From Geodermatophilus aquaeductus (GTDB taxonomy: Bacteria; Actinomycetota; Actinomycetes; Mycobacteriales; Geodermatophilaceae): 64,000 bases of DNA. Where the stretch lies: positions 124,001-188,000 of the forward strand of contig NZ_FXTJ01000006.1 of NCBI RefSeq assembly GCF_900182545.1, in the 5' to 3' direction. Positions 18,066-27,641 of the stretch are shown in pieces. The notes beneath the pieces were generated by a model. It did no database searches. It saw only the letters and a list, made by a program, of their open reading frames with translations, and was not told where the DNA came from. A program made the position numbers and the translations under genes. The stretch's first letter is position 1. Each line of letters opens with the position of its first letter.

Positions 18066-18979
18066 TGGCCTTGCTGAACCTCAGCCCGACCTACGCCCTT
18101 CCGACGACCATGTGGGCATTAACTCGGGCGATCACGGCCAACGGTCGGTGCACCGAGGAAGAATTGCTCAGGCAAGTCAGCCCCGTGTCCCTCCAACGAG
18201 CGGCCAAAGACCAGGTGCCGACCGACGAGTCGGCTGCAACCACCCCACATTGCCTGGTAGCCCTGCGCGCCCTGCGCGACTTAGGCATGGTCAGGGACGC
18301 CGAGGGTCGCCTCGCGTGGATTGGCGCCACGCCTAATCGGTATTCAGAGTTCAGCCAACAGTTGCGCAACGCCATCTTCGCCTCCGAGAACTTTACCGAC
18401 GTGGCAGACAGAAGGAACGCCAAAGGTTCCAGAGACTTACTACGCGGACTTACTTGGTTCCTCACCAAGGATCCCACGGGACGCCCCTGGACATGGCGCG
18501 AGGTCTTTCAGGATCCCAACGCCGGAACCGACGACAACACACGCGTCTTCGTGAACGAGATCCGATGGAACGGTTTCCGCTACTGGGTCGAGGCCCTGGG
18601 CCTGGGAGAGTCGGAGGCAGTCTTCAGCGACCGCCCCGGTGCTCTCACCCCCGCCCCTACTCGAGCCGTGAGAGACACAATCCTGGGAATCTACAGGAAG
18701 GGCAACGAGGTCCCGGTGAATCAACTTTTGGACGATCTGCGCGAGCGGTTGCCCGTACTGCCGGGCGGCGCTATAGCTCAAGCGCTTAACTGGTCAACCT
18801 CGGATGACTTTCTTGACCCGGCCACCTCTTATGCACTTGAGGCAGGAGCGCTCAGGGGTTGGCTCCGATTGGAGACGCGAGCCGATGCCGATAGGTCCGT
18901 CCTGCTGGCAGACCTGAGTCGGACGGGAAGGCATCGGTCAGTCACGCACGTGATCGTTAAGGACCTGATCGATGTCTGA
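18065..18979 (+). CDS. dpdG: DpdG protein
   Basis: About 304 residues, starting at GTG 18065. The opening LNLSPTYALPTTMWALTRA and the next helices (TEEELLRQVSP, LVALRALRDLGMV) look like a winged-helix arrangement. I see no catalytic motif. The name rests on position between the DpdF-like helicase and the DpdH-like ATPase and on overall size, as in other dpd loci. Base composition changes here: the gene uses visibly more A/T-ending codons than dpdE and dpdF, and this continues into dpdH. It overlaps dpdH by eight bases. It may bridge the helicase and the ATPase, but its role is not established. Confidence 0.7.
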   Translation: MALLNLSPTYALPTTMWALTRAITANGRCTEEELLRQVSPVSLQRAAKDQVPTDESAATTPHCLVALRALRDLGMVRDAEGRLAWIGATPNRYSEFSQQLRNAIFASENFTDVADRRNAKGSRDLLRGLTWFLTKDPTGRPWTWREVFQDPNAGTDDNTRVFVNEIRWNGFRYWVEALGLGESEAVFSDRPGALTPAPTRAVRDTILGIYRKGNEVPVNQLLDDLRERLPVLPGGAIAQALNWSTSDDFLDPATSYALEAGALRGWLRLETRADADRSVLLADLSRTGRHRSVTHVIVKDLIDV

Positions 18980-21900
18980 CTTCGCCGGTTTCGTTTGTTG
19001 GGACAAGAGCACCGTCACAGCGACCATCGCAACCGAGGCGGTCAGTCCAAGTAGAAGCGTCTTCCTGGCCACTCATGCGCCACTGGACATCCACCGGACG
19101 CCCGTGACTGGGGGACGCTCGGGCGTCCCTCGGGTGGTGAGCGAACAGGATGTACTGCGCGACTTCCTAACCCGACCGACGAACAACGGCGTCCTCATCA
19201 TGCCAGTGCTCGGCGATTCGGGCGCCGGTAAGTCTCACTTGGTTCGCTGGGTTGCCGCGCGGACGGGATCAACCAGCGATCGGCAGGTAATCTACCTACC
19301 GAAGGACAACACCAGTCTGGCCGGCGTAATCAACCTCCTCCTGGCCGACAACCATGGTTCACCCTTCGATGAAATTCGGGCGGACATGGCCCGAATCGGT
19401 CGGGAGATTTCGCAGACGGCACTCGAGCGCAGCCTGTTGGATCAGTTGGCTGCAGCTCTACTCGAGGCAACTCCCGGTCCGCCGCAGGAGCGGGCCCTGC
19501 TTGGAAAACAGGGACTGTACGTCCTTCTCCACGACCCGTTCTTCCGGGAGAAGCTGCTTCGTCCGGGATCCCTGATCCCCAGAAGGGCGGCTCATGCGAT
19601 AAATGGCCGCGACACCGAGGACGGAGATGTCCCACTGCAATTTACGGTCGAGGACCTCCCCCTTGACTTGACCGACATCGACGAGGCGGCACTGGTGTCG
19701 CGACGCCTGTATGGACGCCTAGCCTCCGACCCTCAGTTGCAGGTCGTTGCTGCGGACCTACTGCAGAAGCATCTGGACGTCGCAGTGATGCAGGCCACGA
19801 GTCTAGGGGTAGGACGTGTTTACGACGCCTTCCTTGAAATTCGTCGTGCACTGGCCGGCAAGAAGGAGATTGTGCTTCTGGTCGAGGACTTCGCCCTCGT
19901 GCAAGGCGTGCAAAGGGATTTGCTTGACGCCATCACTGAGACAGGGGAACGAGCGGGAACACAAGTACTCGCTCCTGTCCGCACATTGATGGCCGTAACG
20001 ACCGGCTACTTCGGCGCCTTGCCGGACACCGTGCGGACCCGAGTCGACTCCTGCAGTCCATACCGCTACGAACTGCGCGTGACCCTGAGCGACGATGGCG
20101 CTAGGAACACTCGTGCCGAAAGTCGAGTCGTCGACATGATCGGCAGGTACCTGAACGCGGCCCGCATCGGACGAGAACGCCTCGACATGCTGGGCGTGGA
20201 GGACGAGGCCAGCACCCCAAACGCATGCGCGACGTGTCTAGTTCAGGAACCTTGCCACTCAGGGTTTGGCACCTCGTCGGCAGGCCACGGCCTCTACCCT
20301 TACAATGAGTCTGCATTGCTGCGCGCGGTGCGCGCCTCCGCCTCACCGGAAAGGCCCGACGTCTTCAACCCTCGGGGCGCCCTCGCCCGTGTGGTCCGCA
20401 CTGTTCTTCAGGATCACGAGGACGATGTAAGGTCTGGCCGTTTCCCGAACGAGCACTTCGCAAGCAAGTTCCCGCCATCCCGCATGGAGACCGTCCTGCC
20501 TGACGCCGTTCGAGCGCGGATTAATGAACTCGATCCTGGCGCCGGCGGCCGGCGCCAGGCCCTCCTTCAATATTGGGGCGACGGCCCGTCAGAACTCATC
20601 AATCTGGCCCCTCAGATTCACGACGCTTTCCGTATTCCCCAGTTGCCGACTGACGTCATCGATGCGCCCACGGCGCTGCCGTCACGGACCCAAGAGCCCG
20701 AACCGGCAGGAAAGCTGTCGGACCGCGAACTACTGCCCGCATCGGTCCAACGTCGTTTGGACCAGATTGAGCACTGGTCCTTGAGAGGGGAGAGTTTCCC
20801 TGAGGACTTAGCTCGCGAGATCAGACAGATAATTCGGACGGCGGTGCTGTCACGCGCGTCCTGGACTGATCCGGTCATGAAAGAACCGTCCACGGCGATC
20901 CTCGACAAGGCCTGGCCGCGCAGCGCTCGAACGGTGTCCATCGAGGGGGCAGCCGAGGCGATCGCCAGGAACGTGCAGCCGCCGATCCGGTTCGACAGGA
21001 CGCCGGAGAATGCCGTGTTCTTCGCCGATCTGGTCAGGCTCAGGGCCGGCATCGTCGAGGGCACACTGCAAACGCGGCTGCGACTGGACCGCCTGGCCGA
21101 GCTGCACGCGCCCACCGCCCGCCGAGCCGTGGTCTCGGTGCTGCAGAGCGGCGACGCAGAACTCGTCTCAGCGCTTCGGGTCTCGATCGTGGGGGCATCG
21201 CTCGCCGGCGTCGTCGTGCCCGGAGCAAGCGACCAAGCCTTGCTCAATGCAGCATTGGTGGACCTGACCGGCTTCGTACGCACTGACGACGCGACGCGAT
21301 CCCCCCTGTGGAAGCGAGCCTTGGAGCGCCATCTGTCGGTGCGCAGCGCTCTGGTGCGTGCCCTGCGCGAGGCCACTGGCGTGTCGCAGGGTGTCTCGGG
21401 GGAGGTGCACGCCGTGGACGCCCGTCGACTCCTTCCTCTGGTTCGAGAGGCGTCAACGAAGTGGCGGGTATCCACCGACGACGAGATGCCGGAGTGGGCG
21501 AGGCCGGGCTACACGCCCCTGTTGACAGTCGACGACGCGGTCACGGAGGAACTGAGGAGACTGACCGAACTCGTGGCGGCCATTCGACTCCGACTGCCCA
21601 TCGGCACCAGCCTCTCCCAAACCTTCAAAGCCGTGAGCGCGGCCATCGACGCTGGGGAAAGGCATGGGTTCGTCAGGCACACGGACCTGCGCCTTCTCCG
21701 CGCCCGCAACGGGGCTGCGGAGGATCTCTCCACTCGAGCCCTCGAGGTTCTCGAGTCCGACCTCTCTTCACTGGATACCTCGTCGTCGTTCGAGACGCGC
21801 CTGAGGGTGGCTGCTGCGGATCGCGGCAATTCCTTGACGCGACTCCTGGACTATCTGGAAGAGAACGAGGCATGGCTGGACGCCGGCTTGGCGATGCCGA

Positions 21901-22001
21901 CCGGTGACGAGTCGTCGGAGGCGTCCGAACTCCTGCGCCGACTCGGCGCCGTCGTGAGCGATTGGAGCCTTCTGGTGTCAGCACGGGAGAGTGGCTCGTG
22001 A
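18972..22001 (+). CDS. dpdH: DpdH, large P-loop ATPase
   Basis: About 1009 residues from ATG 18972. The Walker A motif is PVLGDSGAGKSHLVRWVAA near residue 80, and IVLLVEDFALVQG near 300 is a probable Walker B strand (acidic pair in LVEDF). CATCLVQEPCHSGFG near 420 is a likely zinc-binding insertion. The C-terminal 400 residues are helical, with no motif I recognise. The protein resembles STAND/AAA-type defence ATPases. In dpd loci this gene lies in the restriction arm. The first two thirds share the lower-GC codon use of dpdG; from about base 20,860 composition returns to that of the neighbours, suggesting a mosaic gene. The stop overlaps the dpdI start (GTGA). Confidence 0.78.
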   Translation: MSDFAGFVCWDKSTVTATIATEAVSPSRSVFLATHAPLDIHRTPVTGGRSGVPRVVSEQDVLRDFLTRPTNNGVLIMPVLGDSGAGKSHLVRWVAARTGSTSDRQVIYLPKDNTSLAGVINLLLADNHGSPFDEIRADMARIGREISQTALERSLLDQLAAALLEATPGPPQERALLGKQGLYVLLHDPFFREKLLRPGSLIPRRAAHAINGRDTEDGDVPLQFTVEDLPLDLTDIDEAALVSRRLYGRLASDPQLQVVAADLLQKHLDVAVMQATSLGVGRVYDAFLEIRRALAGKKEIVLLVEDFALVQGVQRDLLDAITETGERAGTQVLAPVRTLMAVTTGYFGALPDTVRTRVDSCSPYRYELRVTLSDDGARNTRAESRVVDMIGRYLNAARIGRERLDMLGVEDEASTPNACATCLVQEPCHSGFGTSSAGHGLYPYNESALLRAVRASASPERPDVFNPRGALARVVRTVLQDHEDDVRSGRFPNEHFASKFPPSRMETVLPDAVRARINELDPGAGGRRQALLQYWGDGPSELINLAPQIHDAFRIPQLPTDVIDAPTALPSRTQEPEPAGKLSDRELLPASVQRRLDQIEHWSLRGESFPEDLAREIRQIIRTAVLSRASWTDPVMKEPSTAILDKAWPRSARTVSIEGAAEAIARNVQPPIRFDRTPENAVFFADLVRLRAGIVEGTLQTRLRLDRLAELHAPTARRAVVSVLQSGDAELVSALRVSIVGASLAGVVVPGASDQALLNAALVDLTGFVRTDDATRSPLWKRALERHLSVRSALVRALREATGVSQGVSGEVHAVDARRLLPLVREASTKWRVSTDDEMPEWARPGYTPLLTVDDAVTEELRRLTELVAAIRLRLPIGTSLSQTFKAVSAAIDAGERHGFVRHTDLRLLRARNGAAEDLSTRALEVLESDLSSLDTSSSFETRLRVAAADRGNSLTRLLDYLEENEAWLDAGLAMPTGDESSEASELLRRLGAVVSDWSLLVSARESGS

Positions 22002-22666
22002 GCGTGCTCGAGAAGGCTCAGACCCTCGCAGCAGTCGCCCGGACATACGCGGAGGGCGCGGACAAGCAGGCTCAGCGACAACAGATCGGCGTCATGCTGA
22101 CGCAACTGGAGAGGGAGGTCGCCCTGCTCCGCACAGCGGTGGATCTCCACAGTACGGCCCGCACACTCGGACTACCCGTCGAAGACGTGGGTCCTGTCGT
22201 CGCGGACGGCTTAGACGCGCTCAAGACGAGGGCCGAGCAGGGCCTACCCACCCAGCAGGCCCTCAGAAGTGCGAGGGACAAGGCTCGCCGAGGTCGAGAA
22301 GCCGTCGAATCGGCCGTTGCCACGGCCTGGGAGCCGTGGACCCAGGAGCAACTCGCTGCCCTGCATGTGGACAGGGTCAAGCGTCTTGGGCCGCAGCATC
22401 GACTACGCGCCGAGGAGTCGGTGCGGCGCCTGCGGACGGCTGCCAATGCCTCACAGATCAGCAGTTCCCTCCTCGGACAGTTCCGCCGAGACCTCGAGGA
22501 ACTGAGGAAGGCCCTTGCGAGCATCGAAGCCGATGACCCGTTCGTCATCGTCTTCAACCGCATCCGCTCGGGACGCTTGACCTTGGCGGACCTGACGGAC
22601 GACGAGGTGGATCTCCTCCGCTCGGATCCCGAGGCGTCATCGCAGGTCAGTGTGAGGTTGGCGTGA
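21998..22666 (+). CDS. dpdI: DpdI protein
   Basis: About 222 residues, starting at GTG 21998, which overlaps the dpdH stop and has GGGAGA upstream. The open frame can be extended to 21962, but that lies inside dpdH. The protein is almost wholly alpha-helical with long charged helices (QRQQIGVMLTQLEREVALL, RRGREAVESAVATAW, LLGQFRRDLEELRKALASI), so extended coiled-coil or scaffold behaviour is likely. There is no catalytic motif. The name is assigned from its place between DpdH and DpdJ. The stop overlaps the dpdJ start as GTGA, so it is translated as part of the same run. It probably couples the ATPase and the helicase (inference). Confidence 0.7.
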   Translation: MSVLEKAQTLAAVARTYAEGADKQAQRQQIGVMLTQLEREVALLRTAVDLHSTARTLGLPVEDVGPVVADGLDALKTRAEQGLPTQQALRSARDKARRGREAVESAVATAWEPWTQEQLAALHVDRVKRLGPQHRLRAEESVRRLRTAANASQISSSLLGQFRRDLEELRKALASIEADDPFVIVFNRIRSGRLTLADLTDDEVDLLRSDPEASSQVSVRLA

Positions 22667-25600
22667 CGCAGGATCGCTGGCATCGCCTGCCTGCCATCCT
22701 CACCGCACTGGAGGACCTAGAACTCCCGACGCTCGCATGGGGGGTGACGGGGGTCGCGCTCAGCGAGACCGAGGTCTCGTCGGTACTCCAGGCCGCGGTG
22801 GACGAGGACTTCGCGTCGGGCAGGTACGACGGTCCGACTGAATCCGACTACCTGGCTGAACTACTTCGTCATGGACTGCTCCACCGGATCCCGGCCAGCA
22901 GTCCGCCGCAGTACCGGACACGACTCGGCGAAGGCGTCCGTCTCCTCCGTGCCAACCGGCAACTCTTCCCGCCCCGTCAGAACGCTCCGGCGAACTGGTG
23001 GCAGACCGGTGTCCCACTCGTGGCCGACTACCGACTGCACGTGGAGCCACGTCGCTACCCCCGGCGTGACGTCGAATGGTCAGAGACACTGGCCGCCCTC
23101 TCCCAGATGGGCGACTGGTCCTCTCTTCAGGAGGCACTGGCCGAGGCGATGCTGGGTGGACGGCAGATGGCTCGCTTCCAACTCGATGCAACCCGAAGCG
23201 TGCTGACCGGTCTCACGCATGACCGGAGCCGCGGCGTCGTCGTCGGGGCCGGTACCGGTAGCGGCAAGACGCTGGCGTTCTATCTGCCTGCCTTCCTGGC
23301 CCTCGCTCCCGCCCTGGCGCGCCAGGCGGTGCGACCGAGCATCCTGGCGCTCTACCCGCGCAAGGAACTACTCCGCGATCAGGCGCAGGAGGCCCTCGGC
23401 ACGGCCCGACGCCTGGAGGGCGTCCTGACGCACACAGGAGCACGCCCCGTCCGCATTGGTGTGCTGTACGGAGACACTCCCTACGACGCCGGCGACCGTC
23501 GGCTCGGTGCGACGGACTCTCCGTGGCGACGCGTGGGCTCAGGAGTTCGCTGCCCCTACTTCGGATGTCCCGAACCCGACTGCAACGGCGACCTGATCTG
23601 GGACGACACGGACCGGAAGAAGGGCACGGAGCGGCTCTCGTGCTCGTCGTGCGGCACGTCCCTCCGTCCTGACTCCGTTGCGCTCACCCGCGCATCGCTC
23701 ACCTCATCGCCTGCCGATGTCGTCTTCACGACCACCGAGATGCTGAGCCGCAATGCGACGGACCAGCGACTGGGTGGGGTTCTGGGGTGGTCCGGACGGT
23801 CAGCGCCCCGACTCGTGCTCCTGGACGAGGTGCACACCTACACGGGCGTGCACGGAGCCCAGGTCGGGCTCACCATCCGGCGTTGGCGACACGATCTGCG
23901 CCGGCGCGGTGCTCGGCCGCCCGTGTTCGTCGGCCTCTCAGCCACGCTGCGCGATGCGGTGACCTTCTTCGCCAGCCTGACCGGCCTCAAGGACGAGGCG
24001 ATCGAGTACGTCACGCCGCGGTCCGAGGACCTCGTCCCGAGCGGGCGTCAGTACTCGCTGATCCTCCGAGGGGATCCGGTGTCCGGTGCCAGCCTGCTGT
24101 CGACCAGCCTGCAGACAGCCATGCTCATGGGACGACTACTGGATCCCGCCGGGCAGGAGACGCTCTTCGGCTCGTCGGGTTTCATCTTCACCGACGACCT
24201 CGATGTCACCAACCGCTTCTACAACGACCTGCGCGATGCCGAGGGAGGGCAACGGCGCGCCTCCCCCGGGACGGCGCACAAGCCGGTCCTCGCGCAGCTC
24301 CGGAGTCCGGACTACACGCCCGACCGCGGCCGAGGAACCTCATATGACGACCGTTATCGGGACGGTCAGGCTTGGCCGATGGTCCGTGAGATCGGCCGCC
24401 CTCTCTCTGGGGACCTGAAGACCGGAGCCCTGCGGATCGGGCGGACGTCGTCCCAGGACGCCGGCGTCGACAGCAGCGCCGACCTCATTGTCGCCACGGC
24501 CTCACTCGAGGTCGGGTTCAACGATCCTCGGGTCGGGCTCGTCATCCAGCACAAGGCCCCGCGCGACACGGCAGCCTTCCTCCAACGGAGGGGCCGCGCT
24601 GGGCGAACGACACAGATGAGGCCCTGGACCGTCGTCGTCCTGTCGGACTACGGCCGCGACCGAGCCGTCTACCAGGGTTACGAGCAACTCCTCGACCCCG
24701 AGATCTCGGCACGTCGCCTACCCGTCCGCAACCGCTATGTCTTGAAGATCCAGGCCGCTCAAGCGCTGCTGGACTGGATCTCCCGGCGGGCCTCCGACGG
24801 TCGATGGGTGGACGCCCGAGCAGTGCTCAAGACCCCTGCTCAGCCAGGGCAGTCGCACGCCTCGAGTGAGGCCGTCGTGCGGGTCCTCCGTGCTCTGCTC
24901 ACCGACGAGCAACTACAGGATGACCTGGCTCGACACCTAGAGTTGGCACTCGACATCCCTGCTGGGGATGCCCAGGCGGTGCTGTGGGAAGAACCGCGGT
25001 CACTGCTGTTGTCGACCGTGCCGACCGCTCTCCGTCGTCTGCAGGCGCAGTGGCGGTCGGTGGACACCGATCCGGGCTTCCGTCCGAAGCAGATCCTGCC
25101 CGAGCACGTCACCAAGAGCCTCTTCGAGCCACTGAACTTGCCGGACGTCGCCCTGCGGCTTCCTCACGCGTCAGGTGACGAACCAGAGTCCATGCCAGTC
25201 CTGTCGGCGCTCCGGGAAGCCGTACCTGGCCGAGTCAGCCGACGCTTCGGAGTAGTGCGTGACGAGCACCGGACCTGGCTGCCCGTCCCGACGGGTGGGC
25301 TCCTCGAACTGTCCGACGTCATCGGTAGGGGCCACCGCATGGGAACGTGGGGGCACGTCGACGGACCAGTCGAGGTCATACGGCCATTGGAACTCGTACT
25401 CGCGCAACCAGATCCAGAGGTCCTGGACTCGAGCAATGCCCGCCAGATCTGGCAGAGCGACTTCGTCTTGTCGCCGTCAGCAACCCCACCTCTGCCGCTG
25501 CCGCACAACGCCCCCTGGAACGACCTGGTCGTCGGCCTTCGGTTCGCCCTCCATCTGACTGGGGATCCCCTCGAGGTCCGCCGTTTCACGACCGGAGCCG

Positions 25601-27129
25601 AGGGCGAAGTCGCTTACAAGGACGGGACCCGGTCGCCGTTCCAGGTGTCCTACACCGTCGACGGAGCGCCGGCGGCCATGGGCTACTCGCTGACGGTGGA
25701 CGCACTTGTCGTCGACGTCGCGCCGCCCGATCGTGCTGCGATCCACCGCCACCTCGCTTCCCCGGGGTGGCGCGCGCGGGCCTTCACCACCCGGGTGGCC
25801 GAGGACCCGGCGCTGGACGGACTGGCCAACGACTTCCAGCGGGGTTGGCTCGCGCTCCTCTACCTCACGGCCTACGCAGTCGAGGCCGCCTCTGCGGGCA
25901 GCGGAGCGGACGTCCGTCAGGCGTTACACGGCGGAAGGTGGCTGGCCGACCTGCAACGGACGCTCGGCGTCCTGTACCGCGCGCAGAACCCGGATGATCC
26001 TGCACAGATCGCCCCGGACCGTCTGGTCCAGCGACTGCAGGATCTGACGGCGAACCCGACGGTCGTCGATGTCGTCGAACGCCATGCCGGACTGCTGGGC
26101 ACGGCGGACGTGTCCGAGGCGACCTGGGATCTCGCCGAGCGGGCTCACGCCGACACATGGGCGGCGGCTCTGCGTCAGGCGGTCCTGTCGACGGTCCCCG
26201 ACGCCGACGACACCGACCTGATCGTCGATGTCGTCCCCGGCGAGGCCGAAGCGATCCGGGTCATCGTGAGTGAGACCTCGATCGGCGGACTGGGGCTGGT
26301 GGAGGACCTGCGACTGGCTTATGCGAGTGATCCCTCGGCGTTCTGGTCCGCCGTGGCGGCCGGCATCCGCGCGTCCGACTACGAGTGGGTGGATGCCTCC
26401 GTCCGTCGACTGCTGCGCGATCTCGTGGAACGGCCCGACGGGGACTGCGGGCAGGCGGTCCAGGCGTTCAGAGAGGCCGAGGACGCGTCCTCGGCCGATC
26501 GAGCCCTGCAGGACCTCATCGCCGCATGGACGGCTCTCGACGGGCCGCCTCGTCACCTCGCCGTCTCGGCCTTCGCCTCGCGCTTCCTCCGTCCCGGCGC
26601 CGGTCCGGACACCGACGTCGCAGCACAATTGCTGCTGGAGGCCTGGGACGACCTTGAGGACACCATCGGCGCGGAGGTCGATGCGCGCGTGATCGCATAC
26701 GCCGCCGCGCGCGGAGTCCTCGAAGGCGTCGAACTGCCGCAACGCATGACAGCCGATCAGATCTTCAGCCTCCTGTGGCCGCGTGGTGACGGGGCCCGGA
26801 ATCACCACCTCCAGCACTGGCAACCTTTCGCGGAGGGCCAGTTGATCGACCGACTCGTGCTCACCGCGGTCGTCGAGCGCCCGATACCGGAGATCGACGT
26901 GTCGGTGGACGACTGGCCGGACCGATTGCAATCGGCCCTCAGAGACACCGACGAGGTCGACCTCGTCGTGCCCAGTGGTCGACGAGACGCCCTGGCTGCT
27001 GCGGTACGGCGAGTTCCTGCCATCCCGATCGACAGAGGAGCGCTGCGGGTGTTCGCCCGCCTGAGCCGAGTCCAAGCGGGCGGCCCTCGACTGGCGGCCA
27101 GAGTGAGCATCGCGGAGGCCCACCAGTGA
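22663..27129 (+). CDS. dpdJ: DpdJ, giant DEAD/DEAH helicase with zinc insertion
   Basis: About 1488 residues from GTG 22663. The helicase core has VVGAGTGSGKTLAFYLPAF (Walker A, near 195-213), LLDEVHTYTG (motif II, DEVH, near 388), VGLSATLRD (motif III) and LQRRGRAGRT (motif VI, near 641). A zinc-ribbon insertion sits between motifs I and II: CPYFGCPEPDC followed by CSSCG (about 298-330). The C-terminal half has no motif I can name, though VSETSIGGLGLVEDLR resembles a segment of DUF1998-type helicase partners. It lies in the restriction arm of Dpd. Its layout (a large zinc-bearing helicase followed directly by a PLD protein) parallels DrmA-DrmB-DrmC later in this window. The stop overlaps the dpdK start (GTGA). 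Confidence 0.85.
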   Translation: MTQDRWHRLPAILTALEDLELPTLAWGVTGVALSETEVSSVLQAAVDEDFASGRYDGPTESDYLAELLRHGLLHRIPASSPPQYRTRLGEGVRLLRANRQLFPPRQNAPANWWQTGVPLVADYRLHVEPRRYPRRDVEWSETLAALSQMGDWSSLQEALAEAMLGGRQMARFQLDATRSVLTGLTHDRSRGVVVGAGTGSGKTLAFYLPAFLALAPALARQAVRPSILALYPRKELLRDQAQEALGTARRLEGVLTHTGARPVRIGVLYGDTPYDAGDRRLGATDSPWRRVGSGVRCPYFGCPEPDCNGDLIWDDTDRKKGTERLSCSSCGTSLRPDSVALTRASLTSSPADVVFTTTEMLSRNATDQRLGGVLGWSGRSAPRLVLLDEVHTYTGVHGAQVGLTIRRWRHDLRRRGARPPVFVGLSATLRDAVTFFASLTGLKDEAIEYVTPRSEDLVPSGRQYSLILRGDPVSGASLLSTSLQTAMLMGRLLDPAGQETLFGSSGFIFTDDLDVTNRFYNDLRDAEGGQRRASPGTAHKPVLAQLRSPDYTPDRGRGTSYDDRYRDGQAWPMVREIGRPLSGDLKTGALRIGRTSSQDAGVDSSADLIVATASLEVGFNDPRVGLVIQHKAPRDTAAFLQRRGRAGRTTQMRPWTVVVLSDYGRDRAVYQGYEQLLDPEISARRLPVRNRYVLKIQAAQALLDWISRRASDGRWVDARAVLKTPAQPGQSHASSEAVVRVLRALLTDEQLQDDLARHLELALDIPAGDAQAVLWEEPRSLLLSTVPTALRRLQAQWRSVDTDPGFRPKQILPEHVTKSLFEPLNLPDVALRLPHASGDEPESMPVLSALREAVPGRVSRRFGVVRDEHRTWLPVPTGGLLELSDVIGRGHRMGTWGHVDGPVEVIRPLELVLAQPDPEVLDSSNARQIWQSDFVLSPSATPPLPLPHNAPWNDLVVGLRFALHLTGDPLEVRRFTTGAEGEVAYKDGTRSPFQVSYTVDGAPAAMGYSLTVDALVVDVAPPDRAAIHRHLASPGWRARAFTTRVAEDPALDGLANDFQRGWLALLYLTAYAVEAASAGSGADVRQALHGGRWLADLQRTLGVLYRAQNPDDPAQIAPDRLVQRLQDLTANPTVVDVVERHAGLLGTADVSEATWDLAERAHADTWAAALRQAVLSTVPDADDTDLIVDVVPGEAEAIRVIVSETSIGGLGLVEDLRLAYASDPSAFWSAVAAGIRASDYEWVDASVRRLLRDLVERPDGDCGQAVQAFREAEDASSADRALQDLIAAWTALDGPPRHLAVSAFASRFLRPGAGPDTDVAAQLLLEAWDDLEDTIGAEVDARVIAYAAARGVLEGVELPQRMTADQIFSLLWPRGDGARNHHLQHWQPFAEGQLIDRLVLTAVVERPIPEIDVSVDDWPDRLQSALRDTDEVDLVVPSGRRDALAAAVRRVPAIPIDRGALRVFARLSRVQAGGPRLAARVSIAEAHQ

Positions 27130-27641
27130 CCATGTGGCGCCGGATGATCCGGAGCAACCCGCGGGCCGGGGTGAGGATCAACGACGTGCTGAGCGCGGCA
27201 CTGGTGTCCGAATTGCTCGACCCGAGCCCGCACCTCTGGCTCGTGTCTCCCTGGGTCAGCGACATCGTCGTGTTGGACAACCGGGACGAGCGCCTGCTCG
27301 GCGTCCTCGACGAGACGCACGCACGGGAGACACGCCTGTCCGAGGTCCTGGCCAGGCTCGTCACGGCCGGCTCCGCGCTCCACGTAGCTGTCCGCCCCGA
27401 CGAGCACAACCACCAGTTCGTCAACGGCCTCCATCGCCTGGTGGGTGGTGGGTCGTTCGACCTGTACGAGGGCCCTGACCTCCACGAGAAGACCCTCTGC
27501 GGTCACGACTGGCTGATCACCGGATCGATGAACTTCACCTGGCGGGGTCTCGAGATGAACGACGAGGCGGTCACCTACGCCGTGGATCCGGCGGCCGCGG
27601 CTCAGGCGCGACTCGACCTGGAGCACCGGTGGTCCGCATGA
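27126..27641 (+). CDS. dpdK: DpdK, phospholipase D-like protein
   Basis: About 171 residues from GTG 27126, with GGAGG upstream and a GTGA overlap with dpdJ. One PLD-type HKD motif is visible: LHEKTLCGHDWLITGSMNFT, i.e. H-x-K-x4-D followed by the GSxN strand. A single motif implies that a dimer forms the active site, as in Nuc-type nucleases. LWLVSPWVSDIVV near residue 38 is the usual first strand of the fold. In Dpd it belongs to the restriction arm and may be the DNA-cutting component (inference from the fold). The end overlaps dpdD by 13 bases. Confidence 0.82.
   Translation: MTMWRRMIRSNPRAGVRINDVLSAALVSELLDPSPHLWLVSPWVSDIVVLDNRDERLLGVLDETHARETRLSEVLARLVTAGSALHVAVRPDEHNHQFVNGLHRLVGGGSFDLYEGPDLHEKTLCGHDWLITGSMNFTWRGLEMNDEAVTYAVDPAAAAQARLDLEHRWSA

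Noticed and set aside
25924-27123. Antisense ORF of 399 codons over dpdJ
   Set aside because: Composition shadow; the plus-strand DpdJ frame has the helicase continuity and overlaps correctly with dpdK.
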